Positions 1-12,270 of a stretch of 64,000 bases of DNA are shown here, in pieces (positions within the stretch are counted from its first letter, which is position 1; every line of letters starts with the position of its first letter). The stretch is from positions 187,601 to 251,600 of the forward strand of contig UESW01001603.1 in the NCBI GenBank assembly GCA_900491605.1, written 5' to 3'. Under the pieces are notes generated by a model. That model had not been told where the DNA came from, made no database searches, and saw only the letters and a program-made list of their open reading frames with translations. Source of the DNA: Calamus simplicifolius (taxonomy: Eukaryota > Streptophyta > Magnoliopsida > Arecales > Arecaceae). Both the position numbers and the translations under genes were made by a program.

Positions 1-1009
1 ACATCCTGCAAGCAGCAAGAAGCTTCTTCGGAATTACTATTTTATGCTAGAGAATAGGAAGCAGCAGAATTATCATATGCAAACATATAAACTTACAGAA
101 TGCCATACTATTTTCAGTTCTTTAAATATATCATGATTGCAGAACTTGGTCGAATGCAGATCCCGGGCTTAATAAGCTTAAGTAAGCCAACGGAAACTCT
201 CAGCTAGAAGTTATAGTTCCTGATACAATTCATGGCTAATCAATGCTGCTGACCACAAAAGACTCTACAGCAAAAGGTTTTTTTGCTGGCAATTGCTATA
301 ACAATAGCCTCACGTGATTGTTTTCAGCACCTTATCTCTTCCATATGGAAGTTTTTCTTTTCCAAAAATAGAAAGTAGATTGGACTGTACACAGATTATG
401 AACCATAACCTCATTATGAGTTGAGAACAACTATTTCTGGTACCTCAGAGCAAGGGAATGAACCTTAAGAGAGAAGCTTTGGATTGGAGATCAAAGTATA
501 ATCCATCAAATTCGAGAATTACAGAACCAATTCTCGGGTCGGAAAAATTGAGATTAATGCCAAAGTCCTAGCCAAGGCACTCTTCAGGTGGTACGAGGGA
601 CTCCCCACTAACATAGGAAGTACGGTTGGAGCCAGTAAGAAGACCTTTTTTATTGGCCAGGTACTTTAACCCAGAAATCCTCTCACTATAAGGATGAAAT
701 TTTAAGGTGGCATCTAATTTACTGCACCAACTATTTTTTACGCAAAAGTAAATTATTTTAACAGTAAAGCGCTGTTGTCAGGTACTACATCCGATAAACA
801 CAACAAATAGATAAAATAACTTTTCTTGTGAGTAATTTGTGCTGAAAAAATGGACAAAATCCCTTTTTGTTGTTTTATTAAAAGCCCAGCTGACTACATC
901 TACTAGGAAAACAAAGTACGCTAAACTTTCCTTTTTCTCCTCCTGAATAAAAGGAATTAGGACACTAAGAAGAGGAAGAAGACGTAGAATTCTTAGGGGA
1001 GATTAGTAC

Positions 1010-1338
1010 TTGGCGGCATGAGTGTGCTCGAGGCGATAGTATCCAGCATGATGCCCTAACTGCTCGATCGGTATCTCCGATCCGGATTCTCCGAGAATCT
1101 CGAGACTGAGCCTCTTCTCCACGAGCCGAGGGCCCGAAGGATCGTCTCCCTTCCACTCCCCTTCGTTCTCTTGGATTCCCGGCAGGAGGTTGAGATCCCT
1201 GATGAGGTCCTCGGCGAATCGGATTGGGCTCCGAGGGTACGCCCACCGAGTGCGAGGGCTAGGGTTCACTGAGAAAGGGAGGAGGAAGAGAAGGGAGAGG
1301 ACTAGGACAAGCTGCGGACTGGAGCTTCGAGAATCCAT
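1010..1338 (-). CDS. Serine carboxypeptidase-like protein, exon 1 (partial gene)
   Basis: This is the first exon of a secreted or vacuolar serine carboxypeptidase of the SCPL/carboxypeptidase III type (peptidase S10), which removes C-terminal residues from peptides. The exon runs from an ATG at 1338 to a GT donor at 1009-1008 (AA|GTACTA) and gives about 109 residues. Residues 1-28 form a signal peptide with a Leu-rich core (LVLVLSLLFLLPF). A propeptide follows with a helix resembling SCPL pro-regions (AEDLIRDLNLLPG). The exon ends with the family signature LGHHAGYYRLEHTHAAK, which in relatives continues as MFYFFFESR. The catalytic Ser, Asp and His lie in later exons. No second exon was found in bases 1-1000, so intron 1 probably leaves the window. 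A TTG-initiated extension to 1350 was rejected because the ATG at 1338 directly precedes the signal peptide. The family call is confident; the subgroup (SCPL48/49-like) is from memory. Confidence 0.85.
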
Positions 1339-1401
1339 CACCGTCTCCAACGGACTGAACGAAGCAATTTAGTAAGTGGAAAAGAGTTGCATGTACTGCC
1401 G

Positions 1402-1409
1402 CTTTATAT
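1402..1409 (-). promoter_or_regulatory. Candidate TATA box of the carboxypeptidase gene
   Basis: On the minus strand this reads ATATAAAG and lies 64 bases upstream of the ATG at 1338. That would place transcription start near 1370-1378 and leave a 5' leader of about 35 bases. The motif and spacing are seen; promoter activity is inferred. Confidence 0.5.
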
Positions 1410-1468
1410 CGTCGTCAGGGCGATTGCCGAGCCACCTCCACGATCCGTAACCCGATATCGTGGATCGA

Positions 1469-1548
1469 TCGATCGCGTTTGATATTCTATGTCTTTGGAT
1501 AGATCGCGCTCGATATGCCGGATCTTAGATAGATCGCGTTTGATAATG
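1469..1548. repeat. Three direct copies of a GATCGCG(T/C)TTGATA-like box, ~30 bp apart
   Basis: The core GATCGCG[T/C]T[T/C]GATA occurs at about 1471, 1502 and 1532, spaced 31 and 30 bases. It lies 60-130 bases upstream of the candidate TATA box of the minus-strand carboxypeptidase gene. It may be a short tandem duplication or a clustered regulatory site. Confidence 0.5.
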
Positions 1549-1599
1549 TTACTTCTTTCGTCACCATAATTACTAACTAAAGTCACAGGCCACGTAAAC

Positions 1600-4500
1600 T
1601 TTATTATTATATTATATTATATTATATTATTATATAAAGATATATTATAAATTTAAATTTATCTTGGTTTCTTCAAATGTTACCCACAATCCCAGACACC
1701 TCCTAATTTTCAAAATAAAAAATATGATATTTTCCATTGTTTAATATGGTGAAAGTTGTTCGGTGACCTAGAATATTAGTGTTGATGCTGTTGACTTGCA
1801 GCTTTTATAATTTTACCTAAATGGATGCTTCTTTAGCATTCTCTCAGGCTAAAAAGTTAGAATTAATAATTTATTAAAAAAATTATAAAAATTATAAATC
1901 TTTAGATTAATATGTGTGCACACATAAAAGGTATTAAAAAAAATATTATTCATGTAACTTATGAGAAAGCTAGAAATTTAATGAACTATCTGCGATCATA
2001 CACTCGTACTAGTAAAAAATTAATAGAATGATAATATTTATCAATTTTAAAAATTATAAATAAATTTTGAAAGCATGAAATAAATTTAAACCTATACTAT
2101 AATATAACATTATAATTTATATTAATATAATATATAAGCAATTTTTTAAAAAATAATTAATATTTGGTCTTTAAAAAATTTTAATTAAATCATTGCTTTA
2201 AGATAAGAATGAATATATAGGATCTTTTTGGGGTGCGAGACATTTTAGATCCGTGAATGTGATTTAAAACCACTACCACATAAATCACTAAGCTCTAATC
2301 AAATACGGCTATCATCTTTGATTCTAGCAGTAGACCGCCAAGACTGGTTCGAATAATTTTAGCATATCGCTCCTTATCAAAGCATGGAATTACGGCATGG
2401 CACTGATTTTCATTTGATTATTTTATCTACTCTCAACACTCAGCCATCCAGTTGAGGCCCGTAAAACTTGATATGATGGTTATTTGTGTCCAACCCCTTC
2501 TTTAGTTTAAAATAACATATTCATATAATTGTTTCAGCAATAGTTAGGGTCGAATCAGTCTTGGGAAACAGCATGCAGGATCAATTAAAATTGAGGCAGT
2601 GAATCTCATGTATAATTTCAGACTTACAAAATAGTTCTCTTTAGTAGACCATTCATAGCGGTTTAAAATTATAAATCGGTCCTTGTCTCTAGGATGGCTA
2701 AATGTTAACTAGTCGTGCCAGGCAACATCAAGGATAAGTTAATCTAGGGTGATGATTAATTTCAGATAACCCAGAATAGGAGTTTGAAATTATAAATCCA
2801 CTCCCATCTCATTTGGTGCTTCAAATTGATTAGCACTTTTTTCCAGGATAGCAAATTGACAGCTTACAATGCCCTTCTCTCTCTTTGATATCATAATATT
2901 TTTACCTCCACCATATATTGTATAACTGATTTCTTAAGCTTAATCATCTTTATCAATATAAGATTTTTTTCACATAATTTCTTCTTTATATATTAATTGC
3001 ATTCATGCATGCGTCCATCCATGCATGCCTTTCAATATGCGCACACTTATATATATAAATTAACATAATTCTTATGCTAAAAAATATTTTGATAGTTAAC
3101 TCAATGAAACTCTCACGACATCGCATTCCTAAAATAAGAGTTATTGCAACTAATTTATGAAGGAATGTATTGGCCACCAATATAGATTAATATATCTATA
3201 GTAAAATACGGAGCATCAACTAAAATTATCTTATCAATCTTTTATGATTCTAAAATAAAAGTAATTATTAAAAATGTTAAAACCAGTCCTTTTGGAAAAA
3301 TAATCGGTCTCAGATCTAATCGTATCGATCAATTTGATGTCTCAGTTTATGTATTATATATATATATATATACTTTTAACTTCTCTTTTGACTGAGATCA
3401 ATCAAGATCTTCGGATTGGGCCACCCACCCGAATGGCGAGGATTCCAAGCTTTGAAGTCCTTGGTTTCGGATAAGGTGCTACACAAGTTACATGAATCTG
3501 GTCCGTTCCAATGCTTCAAAGTATTACCGCCGCCATTGAAAAGACTGGTGGCGTGACGCGATGAGAGAATCAGAAGAATGGTCCGCGCGGTTGGGTTAAG
3601 GCGGTCTGGACGTCCGCCAAATCAGCGGTAGCGGCCGTAGCGCTCGTCCCTCTTGGTGGTCTACGTTCAGGAGAAGAGCGCTCGCAGGAGGCGTAGAAGA
3701 AGCGTTTTATCCGCGGGCAGGAAAGCACCGCGAACTGCCCCCCTCATCACACGGACGCAAAGTGGACCAACGGCTTAAGGTGGCCCCACGTGTCGGTCGC
3801 CTTTCCCCTCGGGTGCCGGGACCCACCAACCATATGTGGTGCTTGGCAATGGGACCAGTCGCAGTCCAAAAACGAAAGCCTTGGTGGCTCTTTCTCTTGC
3901 GGAAAAGACACCACCATCCACCACCCAGAGCTTTTTTATCCATTTTACATTGAAATTTTCTATTGCTCGACTTCGTCTTCACAAAATTTCAACGCAACAG
4001 ACCGAAGCGAATCCTTGTTTATTCGGTGAAGCTACGTGCAGTACTGTTTATCCGTCACTGCGCAACACCATAACAAGCATGATCTGACCGAGAGTGGAGA
4101 TGATGACGATGACGATGAGATGATGATGAGCAGCAGAATTCCAAAAAGGAAGGAGTAGAGAGAGAAAGATGGCTAAGAAGCGATGGAATTTAACAAGAAA
4201 AAAGCACCTCACTTGACTAGCAACGTTAAAATTTCTGAATCCGGTTCTAAGAATATTCTTAGTCAGACAAGAACTTCTGCGATAAGTTGAAAACCAGCAA
4301 GAGAAGTTCAGTGGTAAACTCAGGTATCGACATGTGCAAATATTTCCCGTCAAGGCAACAGAAGTAGGATCGATCTACCAGGGGACAAGCTGTCAAGAAC
4401 TTGAAAGCTAATTCAAACTTCATAAGGCTTCTTGACAATGATCATATATGGTCATCGGTAACAAAAAATTATAAGGAGTAGGAAATTAAATTCATACACA

Positions 4501-4649
4501 CTTCGTTATAGCATTTTACGATAATGACCATTAATTATATGGTGAGTGTGCTGTACAGAAGCAGACGTACTGGACCGTTTACAACAACCATTAGCTATAA
4601 ATTTACAAGATGCATTAATTGAAGAACATCTTCTGAAAGTCATTCTGGC
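1600..4649. other. Intergenic spacer between the carboxypeptidase and ACT-domain genes
   Basis: From 1600 to 3400 the DNA is AT-rich with many stops and holds a TA-rich run at about 3353-3372. From 3420 to 4000 it becomes GC-rich and contains a G-box core (CCACGTGTC) near 3785-3793, which looks promoter-like, but no gene was recognised downstream of it on either strand. The part next to 4650 should contain the 3' UTR of the minus-strand ACT-domain gene. Short open frames here showed no similarity I recognise. Confidence 0.5.
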
Positions 4650-7600
4650 TTACCAATCCATCAGGATTCTCCTCACTTTATCCACGATCTGAAATCTAGC
4701 TCTATTATTTGCCAGTGGAAATTGTCTGCTTTCATCCAAGAGAAATCTGTAGACCTCCCATTGCCAGCTGTCAGGAGTGGTGTGCCGGCCGATTTCAGCC
4801 TGTAAATAAATTATAGCATTGGGCAAGCCATCTGGGTTCTGAACTCCTCATTTCCAGAGGAACAGCAAAAACCAAATCTAAGTTGCAATATCTTACTGAG
4901 AAAATGAAGATCCCAAGCACTTTTAGAGCGAGCGTGACATCATAAAATACGCGAGGCCTCCCCTTTCCAGACAACTCAACGGGGTTCGCAACAATGAGTT
5001 CAGTGTCAGGCCCACGGTTGACAATCATCACCCGCAATGGATGAAGCATCTCCAACTTCAAACGGGAACGCAGAGCTTCCTGCTTCTCAGGATCCACAAT
5101 CTTCTTTCCATCAGTTTGCTGTATAAAAAGGTCCACCTCACGGCAGCCATTCTTGTCCGACAGAAATCGCCCATAAATTATCTGCAGTAAAAGGATGCAA
5201 ACACGTGCATCAGAAGTAAATTGACTTGGCCACAGTGTTTGAACAATTTAAATGACATGAATTATTGCAATAGATTCAATATGGGTAGAACACCGTCTTC
5301 CAATTTAACATTCTAACTTGACATAATAACAATATAACAAAACATTTCACAGTTTCTATCAGTAATAAGCCAGAATGAGAAACTGCAGAAAACTTGGAAC
5401 TGAATGTCAATTGACAAGCGAGTGCTGCTGCAGGGATCCGAACAGAGAATTTTACAATGACTCAACAAACAGGAAACAAATCAACAGATCACATTTAAAT
5501 TTGTATCATCGGACAAGGCCAGCCGCATACCCCGTTTGTACAAAAGCAAAGAGCATATTTTTGATCTATGACCTGTCAGACAAATGCATCAATTATATAT
5601 ATTGTATATCCTCAATAGATCTGTGGCATTTCAGATCTTAACCCATTATTCTATTTGCTGCATTTCGAAGAAATTATAGATCTTTAAATCTATTTGAAAA
5701 CTTCAGTCAAAAAGAGAGAAAAGATCTGGAAATCCAATTGGTTAGCAGGTGCCTGGAAACAACTGTTCGTACTCCTGCTCTAGGCTCTAGCCTGCCATTA
5801 CTCACTTAATCTCTTTCTGTATCACGAAAAAAAAGCGCCCGATTATTGTGTACACTATAATCAGCATGGAAACAGATGTCATACCGCCCCAAGTCAGTGC
5901 AAAATCCTGATACACCCGTTAAGCAAGCACAATACAGCATCGAGATCATCAAGCTCAGTTTACAAGTGGCTAAAATAAAATGAAGAATTTTGGGACTACC
6001 TGAATGCTGCTATCCTTCAAGGTCCTCAAAATGTCATAAAGGAGGCCCTTCTGATCAACACAGTGAATCTGGAGCAAAGTGTGGGAAGGGCTCAACGAAT
6101 TGTCAATGCTTACGTTACCCTTCTTCAGCTTTTTCATATCCGGACTAACTGCCTGCGAGCAGACCTCATTCTCTGAAAGCACTAAGCTAAATAATTCCTC
6201 AGCAACTGCTGGAGGAAGAGAAGACACTCCATGTTGGAAACCTTCAGCTAACTGGATCTCACAGCTGATGCATGACTTTCCCATAACAGCATTCAGTCTT
6301 TCGCACAACTCATCCTGTCTCTTCTTAGTGTGCAAGAGCTCCCTAAAGAGCAATACGATCACAAAAAATGAAATGCTGCTACTGATGCTAATAGCAGTTA
6401 AGATGTGACACTTAATTGGATTCTTGCCTCTCAATCAAGAGATCAATAGGGGTTCCAATAACACAATCGGAGAGCAACAAAATAAGCCCATATCTATCTG
6501 ATATCTCTTTTATCCTATGAAAAAAGAAATCTTTTATTAAGCCTTCATGACAAAAAGTAGTCTTTTGTAAAATTCCATAACAGGAAGTCACCAAACAAAA
6601 TCAAATCAGACGGCAAACCTAAATTAATGATTGCGGGATCCATTGCCATAAAATATCAAATAAAAAACAATCTCTGCATGCATGGCCTTTTACTACCATA
6701 ATAACAATGTCTTAATTGGAAACTAGTTGAGTTGGTTATATAAATTCTTTTTCTTTATTTAACTCAAGCATATATTTTTGTAAGATCTGAGAGCCAAGAA
6801 AATTTTAAAAAAAATCATACAAAATGAATTGAGACGATTGACAAGCTTAAACCTATGGATCCACACTCACATGCCATCCGTAATGAAGAAGAGGTCGACG
6901 ACTCTACCATCAGGGGTTGTCGAGACCTTCACTCTCTGAATCAAAAGCTCAAGTTCACAAAGAACATGAGTGACATCTGCAACCAATTGTACAAATCCAT
7001 CAGTACCTACGATATAAAATGCCACTAAAAAAGAATAGAATCTAATTACCGTGCAATAATCCTTTCCGATCGATGGAGAACAACTTCAAAAGGTACACCT
7101 GAGAAGTTGCTGGCCGATTCCCCGGATCAAAGTAGAAATGAACGGAGCAAGATGGGCACAAGGATAGCAGCCGGTTCTTCAAGCTCGTCCAATGGATGTT
7201 AATGGAGGCAGAATGCGGAACGACCCAGAAAACTAGGTAGCACCATTGCCCATCGGTCGAGACATCTTCACGGATATGGCAAAAAGAGCATAGACTACAA
7301 TTACTTGGTCTAATTAAACAGCTAAAATTATTGATTTAAGCTCCTTTTATATGGGGAAAAAAAAAAGAGAGGTCAAGAGGGTTTGTTGGATCTGGTACCC
7401 TGTTTGAGATTTAAGCTGCTTTTATACTTATTTAGCTTTAATAGCAAACAAATTGGAAGAATGGATGAGAATAATTGAGATAAATATCTTTTGCCCTCCA
7501 AAAAAAATACAAAAAGAAAAAGAAAAAGGCAGACCATCCGAAAAATAATGTGAAAAACTCGTTGCAGGTATCGATTTTTGATAAAAGATCTCAACTCGTA

Positions 7601-7954
7601 AAATAAATTCCACAAATCTATCTCGTAAAATAAATCCGGCGACCATAAGCTTTAAATACTTAAAAAAAAAAAAAAAAAAAAAACACATGAATGCAGAAAG
7701 AATGGAGAAAGAGCACATCTTATGAACAAAATCATTGGGAAAAAAAATAAAGACATTATTTTTGCATGATGAAGCCGACGATTCCGGAAATGCTCCTAAC
7801 CTCCTCGGGTAATGCAGAGGCCAAACTCGAGAATAATCCGGCAGAGATCGCAGCCGAGCCCGGTCTGGTCCGGGCAATTGACGGTGATTACGCTCGGCTC
7901 CCCCGCCCGCTTCCCCAACTCGACAACCACCACGTCGTCGCTCGCCACCCCCAT
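4650..7954 (-). CDS. ACR9-like: ACT domain-containing protein ACR9/ACR10-like, complete six-exon gene
   Basis: Exons in transcript order on the minus strand are 7954-7801, 7265-7050, 6976-6871, 6342-6000, 5181-4897 and 4799-4650. All introns are GT..AG, the phases agree (1,1,2,0,0), and the product is 417 residues, close to the length of Arabidopsis ACR9/ACR10. The start ATG at 7954 gives MGVASDDVVVVE. Four ACT modules are visible: ITVNCPDQTGLGCDLCR (exon 1), YLLKLFSIDRKGLLHD (exons 2-3, residues ~108-190), LLQIHCVDQKGLLYDILR (exon 4, ~residues 245-310) and HPLRVMIVNRGPDTEL (exon 5, ~residues 330-400). ACT modules bind small ligands, mostly amino acids. The ACR family resembles the ACT part of bacterial GlnD but has no enzyme domain, so a sensor or regulator role is inferred. 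The C-terminus ends KVRRILMDW. Intron 1 carries a poly-A tract near 7660-7681. Unlike GGT and NPH3, this gene has no frame lesion. Confidence 0.93.
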
Positions 7955-8361
7955 CCCCCACACCCTCCGGCCTCCGATCCCGATCCCACGGCCCCTAGCG
8001 CCCCCAGTACATCCGACAGCTCCGGCGACGGGAACCGAATATTCCCTCCAGACCCCTCTTCCCACTCCGGCCTCCATATAAGATTCTCGCCCTCTTCTCC
8101 CTTGCGGCGTGCGTGTTGTGTGCACCGTGGCGGCGCCCGCGGCCGGCCCTGGCCACGTCATCATGGGTTCCGTTGGTCGGGATAGTTTTCCGTGTGGCAA
8201 ATAGTGACTCGTTCGCCATATCCTCATCGGGCGCAACGCTTTGCAGTTGGCTAGCGTCGACGTTGAGAGTTTGAATCCGTTTGATTATAATCGGACGGTA
8301 GAAACGAAAATTATAGTAGGCGACGTGAGACTCAGGTTCGGTGGGCGCACAACGAATGGTT

Positions 8362-8396
8362 GACGGACGAACGAACGAACGAACGAACGGACGGAC
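8362..8396. repeat. Tetranucleotide microsatellite (ACGA/ACGG)n
   Basis: A run of ACGA units flanked by ACGG units lies about 400 bases upstream of the ACT-domain gene start, probably in its promoter region. Confidence 0.8.
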
Positions 8397-8821
8397 AAGA
8401 GGGCGTGGCAAAGTTTGGGTAGGAGTTTAGGACGTACACGTGGTCGGCTGCGGCGTCGCAGTTGGTTCCTTAAACTATTGGCTACCTATTCAAATCGACC
8501 GCGGCGAACCACGGTATTTGCGCGAACGTGACCACAGAACCCCTTCTTTAACATTTGGTCGACTCCAAGTTGTCACAGAATATAACGGGCTTAGCTCATC
8601 GCGGTGATGGATAAATTTTATTTGGGTTAAACGCTTGGCACGAGCCCTTCAATCTGCTCATACTCGTTCCCACTAGTTTTTCTGCTTAATCTTTATTTTT
8701 TTATATATATTTTAAGAGATGGTAAATTCAATCCAAAAGATAAGGATTTATCCGGTCTCACTTAATTTAAGATAAAAATTTCTTACCTTTTATGAAGCAT
8801 TGATCATGCAATGGAGACTAA

Positions 8822-9283
8822 TGTTTTAAAAATCAGATTAAACAATAAATCGACTTAATATTTGAGTCATGGGTAAATCGGTTTAATCGGATAAACCGAT
8901 TGATCAAATCAAATAATGTCATAATAAATTTTTAATTTAATATATAAAATAATAAAATATAAATATCAAACTATAAAAAATATCTTCAAAATGAGGCGCT
9001 GGAGTTGAACGATGGCGCTGGAGCTGAAAGAGGACAGATGGATTATTTTTAAATGCAAACTGAAGTGAAAAATTAAAAAAAAAATTTAATCATAATTTTA
9101 TTTATCAAAATTAAAAGTCTAAAAATCGAGGTTGGATGGGTTCTTCAGTAATCGATCGATTCAATGAGTTTTTCGATTTTAACCAAACCATATAAAAGTC
9201 AACTTTAATAATAAAATCGAATCAGAGAAATGACCGATTTCGATTGAACCGGTCATTCTGATCCATTTTTCAAAACCATAATA
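8822..9283. repeat. Candidate MITE with imperfect terminal inverted repeats
   Basis: The left end reads TGTTTTAAAAATCAGATTA. The reverse complement of the right end reads GGTTTTGAAAAATGGATCA, giving imperfect terminal repeats of about 20 bases. The interior (~460 bp) is AT-rich, lacks an ORF, and contains several AAATCGGTTT/AAACCGAT-type inverted motifs near both ends. No clear target-site duplication was found, so class and exact borders are uncertain. Confidence 0.4.
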
Positions 9284-12270
9284 TAAATTCACCTTGTTGT
9301 AAACAATCAGTGAAAGCAGCAGATCATCAATGATGAAAAAAACTACTAGTCTTTGCAGCACTGAAGGTAGCAAGTCATTAGCGACAGTGGCAGTTCACAT
9401 CCCTAGCCACCACGATGTTGGAGAGAAAAGAGGTCAGAGGTTTGAGGAGGAGAACATAGGGGCTGAGAAAGAAAAAGACTAATCATCCGATGATCCTTTC
9501 GCAGTTTTTTTGTTCTTAAAAGATGCAGGATATTAAGAGTTTCATTTTCACTCGAAAACAGAGCCCCAACGCATGGGACTCTATGTGGACGCTTAACCTG
9601 ACACTAATGCCAGGTCAGCCTATACGAAGAAAGAAAGTTAAGACACGGAGGCAAAATAGAGATGAAAATAAATATATACCTATCATGTCCATCATGTCCC
9701 ATTCTTGCTCCTTGAGGCCCATAGTTAAGTACTACAAGATCTTATATATTTTTATATATTAAGCTTTAGTTTAATTTTGATTTTTAATTATTTTAATGAT
9801 AAGATAAATATAAAAAATGAATGTTAAAGTTATTAGTATGCTATTGAGATTTTTTCAACTATATCATTAATTTTATAATTATTATTAAAATTTTAAACAT
9901 GATATTATTGGTAGAGATCAAGACAAAATAGAATAGAAATGAAGCAGGGGCATAAATTTATTCCCCACGAAATGAAAATATGGATGAAAAAATTTATCCA
10001 TCTAAAGGATAAGATAGGAATGTAGATTATTTTCAGTGATCAAAATGAAGAATGAAGCCACATTTTGCCTTATGCCATCCCTATTTTTATTTCTTTTTTG
10101 AAAAAGTTAAAATAACATTTTGTGACATGCATAAATGCCTTACTTGTTGGATAATGCTTTGGTATTAGAATTTTTTTATGTAATTATACGATGCACTCAT
10201 GGTTGAAATCATGTAAACGTTAAATAAATGCATCAGAGGGTGTGAAGCAACACAGGCGCATGTAAGTGGAAATGCATAAAAATCTCTAGTATCAAATCGA
10301 GCGCCAATCAATGTACCTCTATGTCTTTATTAATGTCATCGGAAGTTCCAACAGTTAAAATAGGGAGGGAGGGAATCAGCATTACTACAATAATGTCCAT
10401 TTCAATGTCATGTAAGTTGGTATCATATCTTGATTTTCCAAAGTAGTATATTTATAGCATCCAAAAATAATCCTATATTACATAAAAAACAGTTTTATGA
10501 TTATAACTCAGGTTCAATTACTATCTATTAATTTTTACTTGAGTTTTGGGCTACTTAGATTCGATTCGTTAACGAAGTTAATTAAACCAAATGGGCTTAT
10601 GATTTTGACCAGCTTATTTGGATCAATAGGTGAGCTTATAATTTTGATCCACAATGAAGTTAATTGGACCTGAAGCATCCAGTGAAATAATCAATTTAGA
10701 TAAAAATGTTTGTTTTTCGTGAGGTTTTCTCCTTTGCTGACCGTTTCTTGTTATGTATTACCAGCATTGGTATTATCAGACCAATAGGTATAACACGAAA
10801 TCAATAAGATGCAACTGTTTTGGAACACGAATTGAAACAATAATGTGAGAAGGAATAGAATCTCTAAATAATGTACGATGGGAATTCAGCTGTTACATAA
10901 CCCTGACTATGGTTGTGCTGTTCTATCTGATGGTCGCTTATGATTCTGATTCTATCTATTTCCTTGTAAAATGTTTCTAAAATTGAGCTGTGTACAATCT
11001 ACATCTTCCTTTTTTTTTTTTCCTCCCATTTTGTGTTTATGTGAGCAGTTACTTGAAAACAAAGCGCCAAGGCAAATCTGGAGTGGTGCAAATGGTTTAA
11101 TTGTTTGATCTTCCATAATGAATTATGTGTTTTCCTTTGAACCCTTCGCTTGCAGTTTGATTACAAACTTTTTTCTTGCCCCTGTTTTTGAGGTTAATTC
11201 TCTTGGCTTCTTTTGTCACTCGAATTCTCTTCTTTCCATGACGAGCTTGGTTGATTTCATCTCTCTGCGTTTAGCTTAATGTTATGCCTTCGGTTCTTTT
11301 AACGTTCACTCTTTGGACCTGAATATTTATTTATAAGTCAATTACGGGCCTCTTTAACAATGGGATCTTTCCACTTGCTTTTGAGGTGCAAATCATAAAC
11401 CGGGAATTTGTTTATGTTTTATTCGTGTGAAATGGTTTTGCTGTGCATGGCATGGGATAAGAAGATCAAAATGGTATATTTGGCATCTGCATCGCCTGAA
11501 AGCTGATGCTGCTACCCAGGCTCCAGCTCTCACTATATTATTTCCACTGAACAACCAGCCTTGGCTACCTCTTTTGCTGTCATTCACCCAAAGCAACACA
11601 AAATGCATCCAAAGCTGCTGAAGAAAATTGGCAAGTTAAATTATGTACCAAGAAATAAAAAATAGGCAAGGCATTGAGCATTGACAGCCTCAAGGGGTTA
11701 AAAGTCATACAGCATGACATGAACTTTGTCATCTGACTCAACATATTATTTGTGATTTAATTTCAGTTGCATGAAAAAATTAAATAATCCCCCCATCCCT
11801 CAGGCTGTGTGATGGTGCAATATGCAACGAGAATTATAAGGACTAAACAGATGTGCTGTTATAATGTGTTGGTACTGGGGATGAGATTGATCATCTTTAA
11901 CCTCGTCACTCATTGGTGGGCTGGAGATGAAATTTTGTTGCCGGTTCTGAGCTTGCAATTTATGAGTCAAGTTTAGCCAGAATTTGGTGAAATATTGAAC
12001 GTGGGTGGTCATCAAAGCCAGATATCATCAAACAGTGGGCATAAAGAAACAATCAGCTGCGCTATCGCCATGAACTTTCGTACAGAACCTTGATCTCGCC
12101 ACCATGGCATGAGGCCTTTTCAGACAGAGTTGTTATTTCTTGAAATCAATGGCAGTGTACTTGTTATTTACATAAATAATGCATGCCTGCTTCACAAGGA
12201 ATGGCAGTGCAATATATCCTCAGCGGGGAGAATGGGTTGCTTAGGACTACGGTTCCGACCATCGCTGGAA
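9284..12270. other. Gene-poor spacer downstream of the gamma-glutamyltransferase gene
   Basis: The DNA is AT-rich with only short open frames lacking recognisable domains. The part nearest 12270 is expected to contain the 3' UTR of the minus-strand GGT gene. Nothing else was recognised. Confidence 0.4.
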
